Assembly (NCBI RefSeq): GCF_000473365.1
Contig: NZ_KI421517.1
Span: 124,001-188,000, forward strand
Origin: Adhaeribacter aquaticus DSM 16391
Lineage (GTDB): Bacteria; Bacteroidota; Bacteroidia; Cytophagales; Hymenobacteraceae
Direction: 5' to 3'
DNA length: 64,000 nt
Under the pieces are notes generated by a model. That model made no database searches. It saw only the letters and a program-made list of their open reading frames with translations, and had not been told where the DNA came from. Position 1 is the stretch's first letter; each line of letters begins with the position of its first letter. Position numbers and translations under genes: made by a program. Shown one piece after another: positions 9,247 through 18,485 of the stretch.

Positions 9247-10269
9247 TTAGCGCATCAGGAAAGTAAAACGGCCAATATTTTGTAAGGCAATGCCGGTACC
9301 TCTGGCTACAGCCCTTAATGAGTCTTCGGCTACATGTACCGGAAGTTTAGATTTAGCGGCAATTCGTTTATCTAAACCACGTAGTAAGGCACCGCCACCG
9401 GTAAGGTAAATACCGTTCTGGTAAATATCGCCGGCAAGTTCGGGGGGGGTTATTTCCAGCGCTTTCATAACGGCATCTTCCATTTTAGCCACTATTTTAT
9501 CTAAACAATGGGCTATTTCTGAGTAACTAACCTTTATTTGTTTCGGAACTCCACTCATAAGATCCCGCCCCAGAACAGGATAATCTTCAGGTGGATTATC
9601 CAAATCGGTTAATGCTGACCCAACTGCCAGTTTTATTTGTTCCGCCGTCCGTACACCAATCATTAAATTATGCTGCTGCCGCATATACTGTACAATTTCA
9701 GCATCAAAAGCCTGGCCTGCCACTTTTATAGACTGGTCGCAAACAATACCACTTAGCGCAATAACCGCTATTTCGGTAGTACCGCCACCAATATCAATAA
9801 TCATGTTGCCGGTAGGCTCTTCTACATTTATACCAATGCCCAATGCAGCGGCCATGGGTTCCTGAATTAAATAAACTTCCTTAGCTCCAGCTGTTTCAGC
9901 TGAATCCCGGATAGCCCTTTTTTCTACCTCCGTAATACCCGCCGGAATACAAACTACCATGCGCAAGGAAGGAGAAAGCCAACTTCTCCGCAGGTCCAGC
10001 ATCTTAATAAGGCCTCTGATTAAATGTTCCGCAGCGTTAAAGTCAGCAATAACGCCATCCATTAATGGTCTAACAGTCCGAATATTCTCATGGGTTTTTC
10101 CTTCCATTTGCATAGCCTTATTACCAACTCCCACAACTTCATTTGTAGTTCGGTTAAAAGCAATGATAGATGGTTCGTCTAGAACAATCTCATTATTATG
10201 CATTATCAGGATATTAGCAGTTCCTAAATCAATTGCTATATCCTGAGTTAAAAAATTAAATAATCCCAT
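9247..10269 (-). CDS. mreB: Rod shape-determining protein MreB (stand-alone copy)
   Basis: A bacterial actin that polymerises on the inner membrane and guides lateral cell-wall synthesis. The nucleotide-binding segments are present: phosphate 1 (DLGTAN at 14-19), the connecting EPMAAALG segment, phosphate 2 (DIGGGTTEIAV) and the adenosine motif (YLTGGGALLRGLD). I place the start at the ATG at 10269 rather than at the ATG 30 bases upstream, because it is preceded by a strong GAAAGGAG site at normal spacing and gives the canonical MGLFNF N terminus. The product is 340 aa. Position 20, usually Thr in DLGTANT, is Ile. No mreC, mreD or pbp2 gene adjoins it, so it is either a second MreB or a relocated main copy. 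Confidence 0.9.
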   Translation of the reverse strand: MGLFNFLTQDIAIDLGTANILIMHNNEIVLDEPSIIAFNRTTNEVVGVGNKAMQMEGKTHENIRTVRPLMDGVIADFNAAEHLIRGLIKMLDLRRSWLSPSLRMVVCIPAGITEVEKRAIRDSAETAGAKEVYLIQEPMAAALGIGINVEEPTGNMIIDIGGGTTEIAVIALSGIVCDQSIKVAGQAFDAEIVQYMRQQHNLMIGVRTAEQIKLAVGSALTDLDNPPEDYPVLGRDLMSGVPKQIKVSYSEIAHCLDKIVAKMEDAVMKALEITPPELAGDIYQNGIYLTGGGALLRGLDKRIAAKSKLPVHVAEDSLRAVARGTGIALQNIGRFTFLMR

Positions 10270-10579
10270 AGTCTCCTTTCTTTCCGTTGCAGACCGCAAA
10301 AGTAGGCTTTATTGTTTGTTAAGATCAAAAACAATTAAAAGAAATAACGCGCCTCCTGCAAATTTTATTTTGTAATTACTTTTCCAGGCCTCATGATACT
10401 TGCCTCAGTACTTTACAAAAAACTGGTTTATACTTTACTAGTAAAAATATTTAGTAAAGGTAACTCCTTATTAAGCAACACAATCAAAATTCATCCTTTC
10501 CTCCCCCTTTCAATACTTTCGCCACTTTAAATGCCTCTAAAAACATAGCTTTCTTTTTTTCCGTTAGTCATTTTTCAAG
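10270..10579. other. Divergent promoter region with a short palindrome
   Basis: About 310 bases between mreB (minus) and the AI-2E family gene (plus). It contains an 8-bp inverted repeat CTTTACTA/TAGTAAAG (10433-10440 and 10452-10459, 11 bases apart), which could be an operator. No open frame is present. Promoters could not be placed with confidence. Confidence 0.4.
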
Positions 10580-11626
10580 ATGAATACTGAACGCATAAAT
10601 ATAGGTCGCCTCAATAAAATTTTAATTGCCATTTCGCTGGTATCGTTGCTAATGTTCCTGGGAAAATTATTTCTGGTACCAGTAGCTATAGCGGCATTTT
10701 TTGCGATGCTGCTCTTCCCGATAACTTTAACTTTGCACCGCCGGGGCTTATCTCAGTCTTTTGCCGCCCTTTGTGCCATAGGTATGCTCCTGATTACGCT
10801 CGGCTTTTTAGGTGTGATTATCAATTACCAAATATCAGCTTTACAAGAAGACTTACCGGAATTGGAAGTAAAACTTGAGGAGAAAACGCACCGGTTGCAA
10901 TGGCTTTTATCTCAAACAACTGATATCACTACAAAGGAACAGGACAATATTATAGAAGAGAAAAAACCGGATATTGTAAAAGCAATGTATAAAGTATTAA
11001 AAAATGTAACGGTACAAAGTTTATTCTTATTATTACAGACTTTTATTGTACTTACTTATACTTTCTTCTTTCTTATTTATCAGCATAAAATACAAACCTT
11101 CTTTGTCAGGTTAAAACTTTTTAATAATCAAAAAGAATCTAAAATTTTACTGGCCCGCATCTCTCGAGTTGCCCACGATTATTTAAAAGGCACAATTATG
11201 GTAATCTCTCTTTTGGGTATCATATATGCTTTGGGTTTTTGGGCCATCGGACTGGAGCATGCCCTGCTATTTGCCGTAATTACAGCCTTACTAAGAGTTG
11301 TACCCTATTTTGGCTCCTTTTTAGGCATTGCTTTTCCTATAGCCTTTGCCATTCTTACAAAAGACTCTTTTTGGTACCCGGTAATAGTGGTGCTGTTTTT
11401 TATGGTTACCCAATTATTAGAAGCGAACTTTTTAACTCCTTATATAACGGGTTCGCGGGTAAAATTAAATCCGTTGGCTACTATAATGATTATTTTATTG
11501 GGCAATTTACTTTGGGGAGTACCCGGTATGATATTATTTGTACCCTTATTTGGTATACTAAAAGTAATTTTTGATGAAATACCTGCACTGCAACCCTATG
11601 GGTACATACTTGGTAAAGAAGAATAG
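10580..11626 (+). CDS. AI-2E family (PerM/UPF0118) membrane permease
   Basis: A polytopic inner-membrane protein of 348 aa. It has a pair of helices at the N terminus (about 12-50), a third at about 60-85, a soluble charged stretch (about 88-145) and then a cluster of C-terminal helices (about 145-340) including PYFGSFLG and the GSRVKLNPLATI segment characteristic of the family. Members have been linked to export of autoinducer-2 and to Na+/H+ antiport; the substrate here is unknown. The gene has its own start after an AT-rich leader and is followed by a short tandem repeat and a small gene on the same strand. Confidence 0.85.
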   Translation: MNTERINIGRLNKILIAISLVSLLMFLGKLFLVPVAIAAFFAMLLFPITLTLHRRGLSQSFAALCAIGMLLITLGFLGVIINYQISALQEDLPELEVKLEEKTHRLQWLLSQTTDITTKEQDNIIEEKKPDIVKAMYKVLKNVTVQSLFLLLQTFIVLTYTFFFLIYQHKIQTFFVRLKLFNNQKESKILLARISRVAHDYLKGTIMVISLLGIIYALGFWAIGLEHALLFAVITALLRVVPYFGSFLGIAFPIAFAILTKDSFWYPVIVVLFFMVTQLLEANFLTPYITGSRVKLNPLATIMIILLGNLLWGVPGMILFVPLFGILKVIFDEIPALQPYGYILGKEE

Positions 11627-11662
11627 TCAAACTCCATTTTTTTATGACTAACAACTGATTTA

Positions 11663-11688
11663 AGTAATAAGTAAAAGTAATAAGTAAA
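11663..11688 (+). repeat. 13-bp perfect tandem duplication
   Basis: AGTAATAAGTAAA is present twice without a gap (11663-11675, 11676-11688), between the permease gene and the next small gene. It is probably a slippage product. It lies 24 bases before the GTG start of the small gene and could affect its leader. Confidence 0.85.
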
Positions 11689-11712
11689 ACCCACACTACA
11701 ACCTAAAACCAC

Positions 11713-12021
11713 GTGAGGCTCGTTCAAATTTTACTCCCATTGTTTAACAATGAATTTGAGGTATTCCCAAAGGACCATTATATAGAAATCCGGGAAGAGT
11801 TAACTGAAAAGTTTGGTGGTATTACTACCTATTCCCGTACACCGGCTACTGGTTTATGGAAGGAAAATGAAAACAAAACAGTGAAAGATGATATAATTAT
11901 TTATGAAGTAATGGCAGAAAATTTAGACCGGGTTTGGTGGGAAAAATTTAAAGAAGAACTGGAAAAGAAGTTTAAACAAGATACAATTATAATTCGCTCC
12001 TGGGAAATTGAGGTAATGTAG
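11713..12021 (+). CDS. Conserved small hypothetical protein (102 aa)
   Basis: A cytosolic alpha/beta protein that begins with a hydrophobic strand (residues 2-11) and has a FGGIT-YSR-P-GLWKEN segment in the middle and a WW-containing helix near residues 75-90, ending in an isoleucine-rich strand. From memory, this arrangement matches a small family of uncharacterised proteins found in many bacteria. No catalytic site is evident. The start is a GTG at 11713; no ATG in frame lies near. It follows the AI-2E permease gene by 86 bases and may be cotranscribed with it. Confidence 0.65.
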   Translation: MRLVQILLPLFNNEFEVFPKDHYIEIREELTEKFGGITTYSRTPATGLWKENENKTVKDDIIIYEVMAENLDRVWWEKFKEELEKKFKQDTIIIRSWEIEVM

Positions 12022-12264
12022 ATCGTTAAACCTATAATCAAGAATTCAATTTTAAACGTTAAAATTAAAATTGTTCTTTAATTAAATTTTTGATTAAAAC
12101 TTAAAGAATATTCTTCCCCCTTCAACTTTGAATTCACTTCAGTCCGACTTTATATTTTGGAAGGTTAATCAGTATTATTTAATATTATTAAATAAGTTTG
12201 TAGTACTACATCAATCAGTTAAATTGTTTGTATTGTAGGTTATCCACCTTAAAACTTATTTAAT

Positions 12265-12849
12265 ATGAAGAGGATATTACTTTTTTCTGCATTATTTCTA
12301 AGTGCGGTATCTTTTAGTCAGGCACAAACTGCAGCCACTCCTTCCCCCATGACTTTATCTACTACTGCTTTTCCGGATGGAAGCCGTATTCCGATAAAAT
12401 TTAGCCAGGCGGCCCCGGGAGCAGCACCCGGCGAAGGTACCTCGCCCGCTCTAACCTGGACCAATGTGCCAGCCGGAACCCAGAGCTTTTTACTTCACAT
12501 GCACGATGTTGATGTAACCCGAAACAAAACTACCGACGACCAATTACATTGGTTGGTATGGAATATTCCGGCTACTGCTACTGGCTTGCCGGAAGGAGTA
12601 CCCAAAGGAGCTCAACTAAAAGATGGTTCTTACCAGATTAGCGCTACCGGTCTAGTTTACCGGGGGCCTGGTGCCGCCGCAAATGGCCCTTTGCATCATT
12701 ATATTTTTGAAATTTATGCCTTAGATACTAAAGTAAACCTTCCTCCTACCACTGATGCATTTGAAACCCGCACCAAGGTAATGCAGGCTATTCAGGGGCA
12801 TGTTTTAGGGAAAGCTGCTTATTCCGGCTTATTCAAAAGACCTGAATAA
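12265..12849 (+). CDS. Secreted YbhB/YbcL (PEBP/Raf kinase inhibitor-like) protein
   Basis: A signal peptide (residues 1-20, ending SQAQ) is followed by a phosphatidylethanolamine-binding-protein fold. The family marks are the SPALTW strand at about 53-58, the MHDVD ligand-site segment with its Asp residues, HWLVWNIP, and the GPG-x-HHY-F segment at the C-terminal side. Bacterial PEBPs have no firmly established role. The next gene, a carboxylesterase, starts 40 bases downstream on the same strand, so the two probably form an operon and may act on the same class of lipid or ester substrate. Confidence 0.88.
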   Translation: MKRILLFSALFLSAVSFSQAQTAATPSPMTLSTTAFPDGSRIPIKFSQAAPGAAPGEGTSPALTWTNVPAGTQSFLLHMHDVDVTRNKTTDDQLHWLVWNIPATATGLPEGVPKGAQLKDGSYQISATGLVYRGPGAAANGPLHHYIFEIYALDTKVNLPPTTDAFETRTKVMQAIQGHVLGKAAYSGLFKRPE

Positions 12850-12889
12850 ACTCATTACTTTAAACCAATATTCAACAACTAAATAATCT

Positions 12890-14539
12890 ATGCACTTTCT
12901 TAATAAAATGTTTTGTGCCTGGCTGATAACTTTTCCGTTACTGCACTTAACCCAGGCCCAAACTAAAAGCACTTCGAATAGTACTTCCAACCGTGTTACT
13001 ATTGCAAACGGACAGGTGGAAGGCTCTGTTGAAAAGAGTGGTATCCGGTCCTTTAAGGGCATTCCGTTTGCGGCTCCTCCGGTTGGTGAACTCCGTTGGA
13101 AAGCTCCTCAACCAGTAAAAAATTGGCAAGGCGTAAAAAAAACGACACAATTTGGGCCACGTGCAATGCAATTGCCATTGTTCGGCGACATGAATTTTCG
13201 CTCTAATGGGGTAAGTGAAGACTGCCTTTACCTAAACGTCTGGACGCCGGCCAAAACGGGCAAAGAACGTTTACCTGTTCTGGTTTACTTTTATGGCGGA
13301 GGCTTTGTGGCTGGCGATGGTTCTGAACCCCGGTACGATGGCGAAAGTATGTCCCAACGAGGTATAGTAGCAGTAACCGTAAATTACCGGCTGGGTGTAT
13401 TTGGATTTATGACTCATCCGGAACTAACGCAGGAATCGCCGAATAAGGCTTCCGGCAATTACGGCCTGATGGACCAAAGTGCTGCCCTAAAATGGGTAAA
13501 ACAAAACATAGCTGCTTTTGGTGGCGATCCTAATAAAATAACTATTGCCGGAGAATCTGCTGGCTCTTTTTCCGTGAGTGCCCAAATGGCTTCGCCTTTA
13601 TCGCGACATTTAATTGCCGGAGCAATTGGTGAAAGTGGGTCTTTGTTAGCCCTACAACCAACTACCAAACTCGCTCAGGCTGAACAGGAGGGCGTAAAAT
13701 TTGCTCAGAGCTTAGGAGCAAACTCTTTGACCGCTTTACGGGCACTACCGGCCCAGGAGCTTTTAGAAGCTACCGGCAAACCGGGTACTCCGCGCTTTCC
13801 GGTAGTAGTAGACGGTTACTTTTTTCCTAAGGCACCGGCCGATATCTTTGCAGCCGGGGAGCAAGCCCATGTGCCATTACTGGCGGGCTGGAACTCAGAA
13901 GAACAAAACGCCCGATCTGTTCTAGGTCAGGATGCTCCGACCCTGGAAAACTACACAAAAGCCTTACAAAAACTTTACGGAGAAAATGCAGGGGAAGTAT
14001 TAAAAGCTTATCCGGCCACTACTGATGCCGACGCAACCCAGGCTGCTACCAATTTGGCTAGCGACCGATTTATTGGTTTTAGTACCTGGAAGTGGATAGA
14101 TGTACATAGCAAAACGGGCGGAAAACCGGTTTACCGGTACATGTACTCCCGTCCGCGACCAGAAATGACCCCAGAAATGGGTAACGCTGTACCAGGTTTA
14201 GCCGGTGGGGTAATCAGAAACCCGGATGCATCCGCTAAAAAAGCAGCTCCGGCACGTGGAGCAGTACACTCCGCTGAAATTGAATACGCCCTAGGGAACC
14301 TGGGGACAAACAAGGTTTATGCCTGGACTCCGGAGGATTATAAGGTATCAGAAGTGATGCAAGGTTATTTTGAGAACTTTATTAAAACTGGCAACCCAAA
14401 TGGAAAAGGTTTACCAACTTGGCCAGCTATCAAAAATGGGGCACCAGCTCCAGTTATGCATATTGATGTTAATACCCGATTAGAAACTGATAACACCCGT
14501 GACCGTTACCTGGTTCTGGAAAAATTAGCTACTAAATAA
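12890..14539 (+). CDS. Secreted carboxylesterase (type B, alpha/beta hydrolase)
   Basis: A large alpha/beta hydrolase of the carboxylesterase B/cholinesterase family (549 aa). Residues 1-24 are a signal peptide ending TQAQ. The catalytic triad can be read as Ser223 in GESAGS, Glu338 in NSEEQ and His460 in VHSAEIEY; the oxyanion loop is YGGGF at 135-139. The early EDCLYLNVW segment at 110-118 is a family signature. It hydrolyses carboxylic esters of unknown identity outside the cytoplasm. It follows the PEBP gene closely and ends before a strong terminator. Confidence 0.92.
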   Translation: MHFLNKMFCAWLITFPLLHLTQAQTKSTSNSTSNRVTIANGQVEGSVEKSGIRSFKGIPFAAPPVGELRWKAPQPVKNWQGVKKTTQFGPRAMQLPLFGDMNFRSNGVSEDCLYLNVWTPAKTGKERLPVLVYFYGGGFVAGDGSEPRYDGESMSQRGIVAVTVNYRLGVFGFMTHPELTQESPNKASGNYGLMDQSAALKWVKQNIAAFGGDPNKITIAGESAGSFSVSAQMASPLSRHLIAGAIGESGSLLALQPTTKLAQAEQEGVKFAQSLGANSLTALRALPAQELLEATGKPGTPRFPVVVDGYFFPKAPADIFAAGEQAHVPLLAGWNSEEQNARSVLGQDAPTLENYTKALQKLYGENAGEVLKAYPATTDADATQAATNLASDRFIGFSTWKWIDVHSKTGGKPVYRYMYSRPRPEMTPEMGNAVPGLAGGVIRNPDASAKKAAPARGAVHSAEIEYALGNLGTNKVYAWTPEDYKVSEVMQGYFENFIKTGNPNGKGLPTWPAIKNGAPAPVMHIDVNTRLETDNTRDRYLVLEKLATK

Positions 14540-14558
14540 ACAGACCCAATATTAAATT

Positions 14559-14590
14559 AAAAAAGGCCTGGTAATCCAGGCCTTTTTTTT
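14559..14590 (+). terminator. Rho-independent terminator after the carboxylesterase gene
   Basis: Stem AAAAAAGGCCTGG (14559-14571), 4-base loop TAAT and CCAGGCC followed by eight Ts (to 14590). Confidence 0.93.
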
Positions 14591-14639
14591 AGTCTCTTAA
14601 TTATAAAATGTCAACTCTCCATTTTCTATGGAAAGTATA

Positions 14640-15032
14640 TTAGTTATGATAATTCTCTTTAGGTGAAGGTGTTTGATCACCCAAACCAGAGTAAAAAGAG
14701 TTTATAGAAGTAGAGAACTGCTCCCATATATCTGCTAATTCTTGTACACCGGTAATATCCAACAAAGGAAACTCCTTAATTTGCCCTTGCCAAAAAACTG
14801 CTGTTTGGTTTACAAATTTGGCCGCATCTTCTACCGTAGTAAAAGGCTTTTGGTCTTTATCGGTATAAATCTTTTCAGAGAAAGACTTACTTACATCAAA
14901 TGGGCTTTCCCCCATTAATTCAATAAGGTAATTTCCTTTGCCCCGATCACTCCCGTACAAATTTGGTTCCAGACGTAGTTTAAGATTCAATGTTCGAACT
15001 TCAACCATATCTATTCTGTTCCTAATAAACAT
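14640..15032 (-). CDS. Hypothetical protein (130 aa)
   Basis: A soluble protein of about 130 residues with no signal peptide or membrane span. The central part (about 60-95) resembles a helix pair containing YTDKDQKPF and VNQTAVFWQG; the C terminus is Ser/Pro/Asn-rich. I do not recognise a family. A second in-frame ATG lies eight codons in. It is transcribed alone, convergent with the carboxylesterase gene and separated from it by that gene's terminator. Confidence 0.6.
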   Translation of the reverse strand: MFIRNRIDMVEVRTLNLKLRLEPNLYGSDRGKGNYLIELMGESPFDVSKSFSEKIYTDKDQKPFTTVEDAAKFVNQTAVFWQGQIKEFPLLDITGVQELADIWEQFSTSINSFYSGLGDQTPSPKENYHN

Positions 15033-15271
15033 GAGGCTATTAAATTAGATAAATTATATAATATAAGCAAAAAAAGCTTATTTTTGTTTTAATAATACAA
15101 ATTTAAGGTAAAATATTTACATTAATTTATATTTTAATATTTAGCTTTTATCTTCGCCACTACTGCAACAACTTTCGTACACGGTTAATTCATTTTGCTT
15201 ATAAAGAATATAAGCGTTTAATTCTATTTTTGTTTTAAACTATATCTGATCTTTTAACTAAACTTTTACAA

Positions 15272-15721
15272 ATGGGAGTTTTTAACGAATCGACAAATTT
15301 ACCCCATATTACTTACCAACCTCAGAATGAACAAGAAGCCTGGATAGCCATTATGCATGCTTGTATTGCTGTTGATGAAGATGTAGCCGAAGAAGAATTG
15401 GACGAGTTGGCTCAAACTTTGGCTAATAAAGAATTGTTTGAAGGCCATAACATCCTGGAGTATTATAAAACGGTAATGTTGGCTCATACCCAGATTGGCA
15501 GCAAACAATTAATTGATAACAGTGTTGATTTTATTTCACCAGAATATAAGGCGACCTTATTTGCCCTAATTATTGAGTTGGTTTTGGCGGACGGAAGAAT
15601 AGACGAAAAAGAAAGAGAATTGATTAAATACCTTTATTCTGCTTTGGATATGGAAGTAGATTTAGCAAATAAAATAGTGGAGGTTATTTTAATTAAGAAT
15701 AAGGGGAACGGTATATTTTAA
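15272..15721 (+). CDS. TerB-like protein
   Basis: A small all-helical protein (149 aa) resembling TerB/DjlA N-terminal domains. The hallmark is the ADGRIDEKERELI segment at about 109-121, with an acidic residue cluster that resembles the metal-binding site of the family, and an earlier related helix (VDEDVAEEELDEL at about 33-45). Members are associated with tellurite resistance and with membrane-linked stress and defence complexes, but stand-alone copies are common in Bacteroidota without known function. No other ter gene is nearby. Start ATG follows an A/T-rich leader. Confidence 0.72.
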   Translation: MGVFNESTNLPHITYQPQNEQEAWIAIMHACIAVDEDVAEEELDELAQTLANKELFEGHNILEYYKTVMLAHTQIGSKQLIDNSVDFISPEYKATLFALIIELVLADGRIDEKERELIKYLYSALDMEVDLANKIVEVILIKNKGNGIF

Positions 15722-15830
15722 AATCCTGTAGTAAAAATTAATTTGAGGTATATCAAAATTTCCGGCTGTTCGTTCATTTATCAAAAGCCTATGAAGGTTA
15801 GCTTCAAACTAAACGAATAGACCAGTTGGA

Positions 15831-16412
15831 ATGAGAAGACTATTTTTACTTGCCCTAATTTTATTATCATTTTTTAGTACCGCAACCGCCCAATACAATA
15901 AATATCCAAAATCTAAAAATCAGAACCTGCTTAATTATATTAATCAGTACCGGGCAGCTTATGGTTTACCCAAAGTAGTTTATGATGATGGGTTAGAAGA
16001 AGCGGCCCGCCTCCAGGTACTGGATAACTATATAAAAAAGAAATTTAAAAAACGGGGCGATGATGTGAATAAACTTCATCAAAACGCCCGTTTCCCCCGT
16101 ATCCGGGACCGGGTAAGTGCAGTTGGAGTAGCAACCGCAGGTGAGAACTGTGCCGAGATTTGTTATGCCAAGGCAGGCATGAACAACCAACCGTTAAACA
16201 GGGCCATAAGTCCATTTAAGAGCCTTGAACAATTAATGTTTACCCAATACCAGCGGTCTCCTGGTCATAATGCTATTATACTTACTCCCCAATATACCCG
16301 CGTTGGCATCCACACCATTTATGATGGCAAATATGTATATAATACGGTAGTTTTTATGACGGGCAACGCCAGAATAAACAAAAAGACTCAACGCTTAATT
16401 GCTTCTAATTAA
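15831..16412 (+). CDS. Secreted CAP-domain (SCP/PR-1) protein
   Basis: A signal peptide (residues 1-20, STATA before Gln21) leads into a CAP-fold domain spanning most of the 193-residue protein. The opening helix (LLNYINQYRAAYGLPKV) is typical, followed by an internal segment with AGENCAEICY, and RSPGHNAIILTP, which corresponds to the S-x-x-H motif of CAP proteins. The function of bacterial CAP proteins is largely unknown; some bind lipids or sterols. Two Cys within six residues could form a disulfide in the periplasm. Confidence 0.82.
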   Translation: MRRLFLLALILLSFFSTATAQYNKYPKSKNQNLLNYINQYRAAYGLPKVVYDDGLEEAARLQVLDNYIKKKFKKRGDDVNKLHQNARFPRIRDRVSAVGVATAGENCAEICYAKAGMNNQPLNRAISPFKSLEQLMFTQYQRSPGHNAIILTPQYTRVGIHTIYDGKYVYNTVVFMTGNARINKKTQRLIASN

Positions 16413-16537
16413 AACAGGAAACAACTGAACGGCTAAAAATGTGATAAACCTGCAAAGGTATTCCTAAGCATTAGTGTTAGCCCTTGCTTTAACTCTCCGG
16501 GATAAATTTCGTAGCGGATAAAGATAAAAAAGGAGCT

Positions 16538-17443
16538 ATGATAAAACCGTCTTATTTACAAGCAGGTGATAAAATAGGCGTTATAAGTACCAGTAATTTT
16601 ACTGAAGAAAGCTATATAAACCAGCTCTTAGATATCCTGAAGTCCTGGCAACTAGAACCTGTACTAGGTAAAACCATCGGCCCCCGGGCGGGCAGTTTTG
16701 CCGGACCAGATGAGTTGCGAAAAAACGATCTGCAGGAAATGCTGGATAATGATGCAATTAAAGCTATTCTACAAACTACAGGAGGCTATGGGATATTTCG
16801 GATAATAGACCAGGTAAGCTTTCGCAACTACAAGTACAAGCCCAAGTGGATAGTGGGTTACAGCGATACCACCTTTTTACATAGCCACCTGCAAGGTTCG
16901 CTTGGTACAGCCTCCATCCAGGCCACTATGGCCGCCGATTTAGAAGCAGGATATGAGGAAGCCTCGTGGGAAAGTTTACGCAAAGCACTCTTTGGCGAAG
17001 AATTATCTTATACCATTAAAACCCATCCTTTAAACAGAGCGGGAGTGGCAGAAGGCATCCTGGTAGGAGGAACTGCCAGTATTCTATGTAATGCCAAGGG
17101 TACTTTTTCTGAGGTTAACACAAACGGTAATATTTTATTTTTAGAGGAAGTTGGAGAAAAGCATTTTCGTTTAGACAGCTACATTATGTCGTTGAAAAAG
17201 GCCGGTAAATTCAAGTATTTAAAAGGACTGATTATTGGGCACCTGACCGACATTTTGGAAGACGAACCGCCTTTTGGCATGACCCCGGAAGAAATTATTC
17301 ATAATGCTGTTAAAGAATTAGATTTTCCGGTTTGTTTTGGTTTCCCGGCTGGACATAGCAGCCCTAATCTGGCTTTAAAATTTGGAATTCCGGTTAGGCT
17401 CCAGGTAACAACGTCAGGTTCCACCATTCGTTTTATGGAATAA
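16538..17443 (+). CDS. ldcA: LD-carboxypeptidase (muramoyltetrapeptide carboxypeptidase, peptidase S66)
   Basis: A cytosolic serine peptidase that removes the terminal D-Ala from murein tetrapeptides during cell-wall recycling. The Ser-Glu-His triad can be assigned as Ser109 in GYSDTT, Glu203 in FLEEVGE and His273 in AGHSSPN. Length (301 aa) is normal and there is no signal peptide. A clear AAGGAG site lies 3 bases before the ATG, unusual in this window and probably a sign of strong translation. The next gene begins about 50 bases downstream in the same direction. Confidence 0.93.
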   Translation: MIKPSYLQAGDKIGVISTSNFTEESYINQLLDILKSWQLEPVLGKTIGPRAGSFAGPDELRKNDLQEMLDNDAIKAILQTTGGYGIFRIIDQVSFRNYKYKPKWIVGYSDTTFLHSHLQGSLGTASIQATMAADLEAGYEEASWESLRKALFGEELSYTIKTHPLNRAGVAEGILVGGTASILCNAKGTFSEVNTNGNILFLEEVGEKHFRLDSYIMSLKKAGKFKYLKGLIIGHLTDILEDEPPFGMTPEEIIHNAVKELDFPVCFGFPAGHSSPNLALKFGIPVRLQVTTSGSTIRFME

Positions 17444-17495
17444 ATACTAAAATATTTCCCGGAGTTATTTGAACGCAAGCCTTAAATATTCGATT

Positions 17496-18212
17496 ATGCC
17501 CCAATCCTTTATCCTTACTTGTGAACACGCCGGCAATAATATTCCTGCTGCCTACGAGCACCTATTCTACGGACAGGAAGAAGTACTTTATAGCCATAAA
17601 GCCATAGATTTTGGGGCCTTATGGTTAGCAAAATCTATGGCTAAATATAATAAGTTGCCGTTTTATTTTACCAGTACTTCACGTTTACTGGTAGAAGCAA
17701 ACCGGTCTTTAGATAATGAAGAATTGTTTTCCCAATACACCAAAAACTTACCCGAACCAGCTAAGGAAACGATACTGGAACAATTTTACTTCCCACACCG
17801 GAAACAGGTAGAATCTGCCATTAAAAGTGAGATTACAAATGGCAACCAAGTCATTCATTTAGCAGTGCATACCTTTACTCCAGCTATGGATGGAAAAGTA
17901 CGCGAAACCGACATTGGAATTTTATTTGACCCGGTCCGTTCTTTTGAACAAAGAATAGCAGATATATTTAAAATCGGATTACTTGCCCAAAACTCTGATC
18001 TTAAAGTTCAATATAATTCGCCTTACCCAGGTATAGCCGACGGCTTACCAACCTACTTACGAAAACAATTTACCGACCCGCACTACGCAGGCTTTGAATT
18101 AGAAGTAAATCAGAAATTTTTCTTAAGCGGCGAAAAGAAAGGATGGAATGCCTTGATTAGAAACCTGACTGCTGCTTTAGCATTAGTAATAAAAAATCAA
18201 ACCAAGTACTAA
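17496..18212 (+). CDS. N-formylglutamate amidohydrolase family protein
   Basis: A zinc-dependent amidohydrolase fold related to HutG. The first conserved motif (LTCEHAGN, residues about 6-13) follows the chosen ATG directly; later marks are DFGALWLA at about 42-49, the arginine-containing SRLLVEANRS at about 64-73, HLAVHTFTP at about 121-129 and the acidic ELEVN near the end. A TTG 27 bases upstream could also start the frame and has a GGAG before it, but the ATG gives the family's usual N terminus. Closeness to ldcA suggests a role in amide or peptide salvage rather than histidine degradation, since no hut gene is nearby; this is inference. Confidence 0.85.
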   Translation: MPQSFILTCEHAGNNIPAAYEHLFYGQEEVLYSHKAIDFGALWLAKSMAKYNKLPFYFTSTSRLLVEANRSLDNEELFSQYTKNLPEPAKETILEQFYFPHRKQVESAIKSEITNGNQVIHLAVHTFTPAMDGKVRETDIGILFDPVRSFEQRIADIFKIGLLAQNSDLKVQYNSPYPGIADGLPTYLRKQFTDPHYAGFELEVNQKFFLSGEKKGWNALIRNLTAALALVIKNQTKY

Positions 18213-18485
18213 GAGTAAAACTATAGTAAAATAATTACTTAAAGCCTTTAAAAAGTATAACGGTTGTTATCAAAAAAAATTTGGCCGTAGACTTTAAGGG
18301 CTATGGCAGATGAGCTTGGTAGTCCTAATAACTTCATTAAGATTATTTTAGTAAAATTAAATTTGCTTTTATATTTCCTTTTCTCCCTTTTCCGTCCTTA
18401 ATTTATTGTTTGTTTTACAGTAAGCTTCGGAAAAAGCTTGGCATTTAAACAATTTCCTTTTCTATAAACTTTTAAAAGCTTCTTT

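Noticed and set aside
15225-15232. TATTTTTG as a -7 promoter element for the TerB-like gene.
   Set aside because: The only TTTG upstream is too far away (27 bases) for a normal -33/-7 pair, and such matches are frequent by chance in this AT-rich DNA.
17469-17496. TTG at 17469 as the start of the N-formylglutamate amidohydrolase-like gene.
   Set aside because: It has a GGAG ahead, but the ATG nine codons later gives the usual N terminus of the family; kept as an alternative only.
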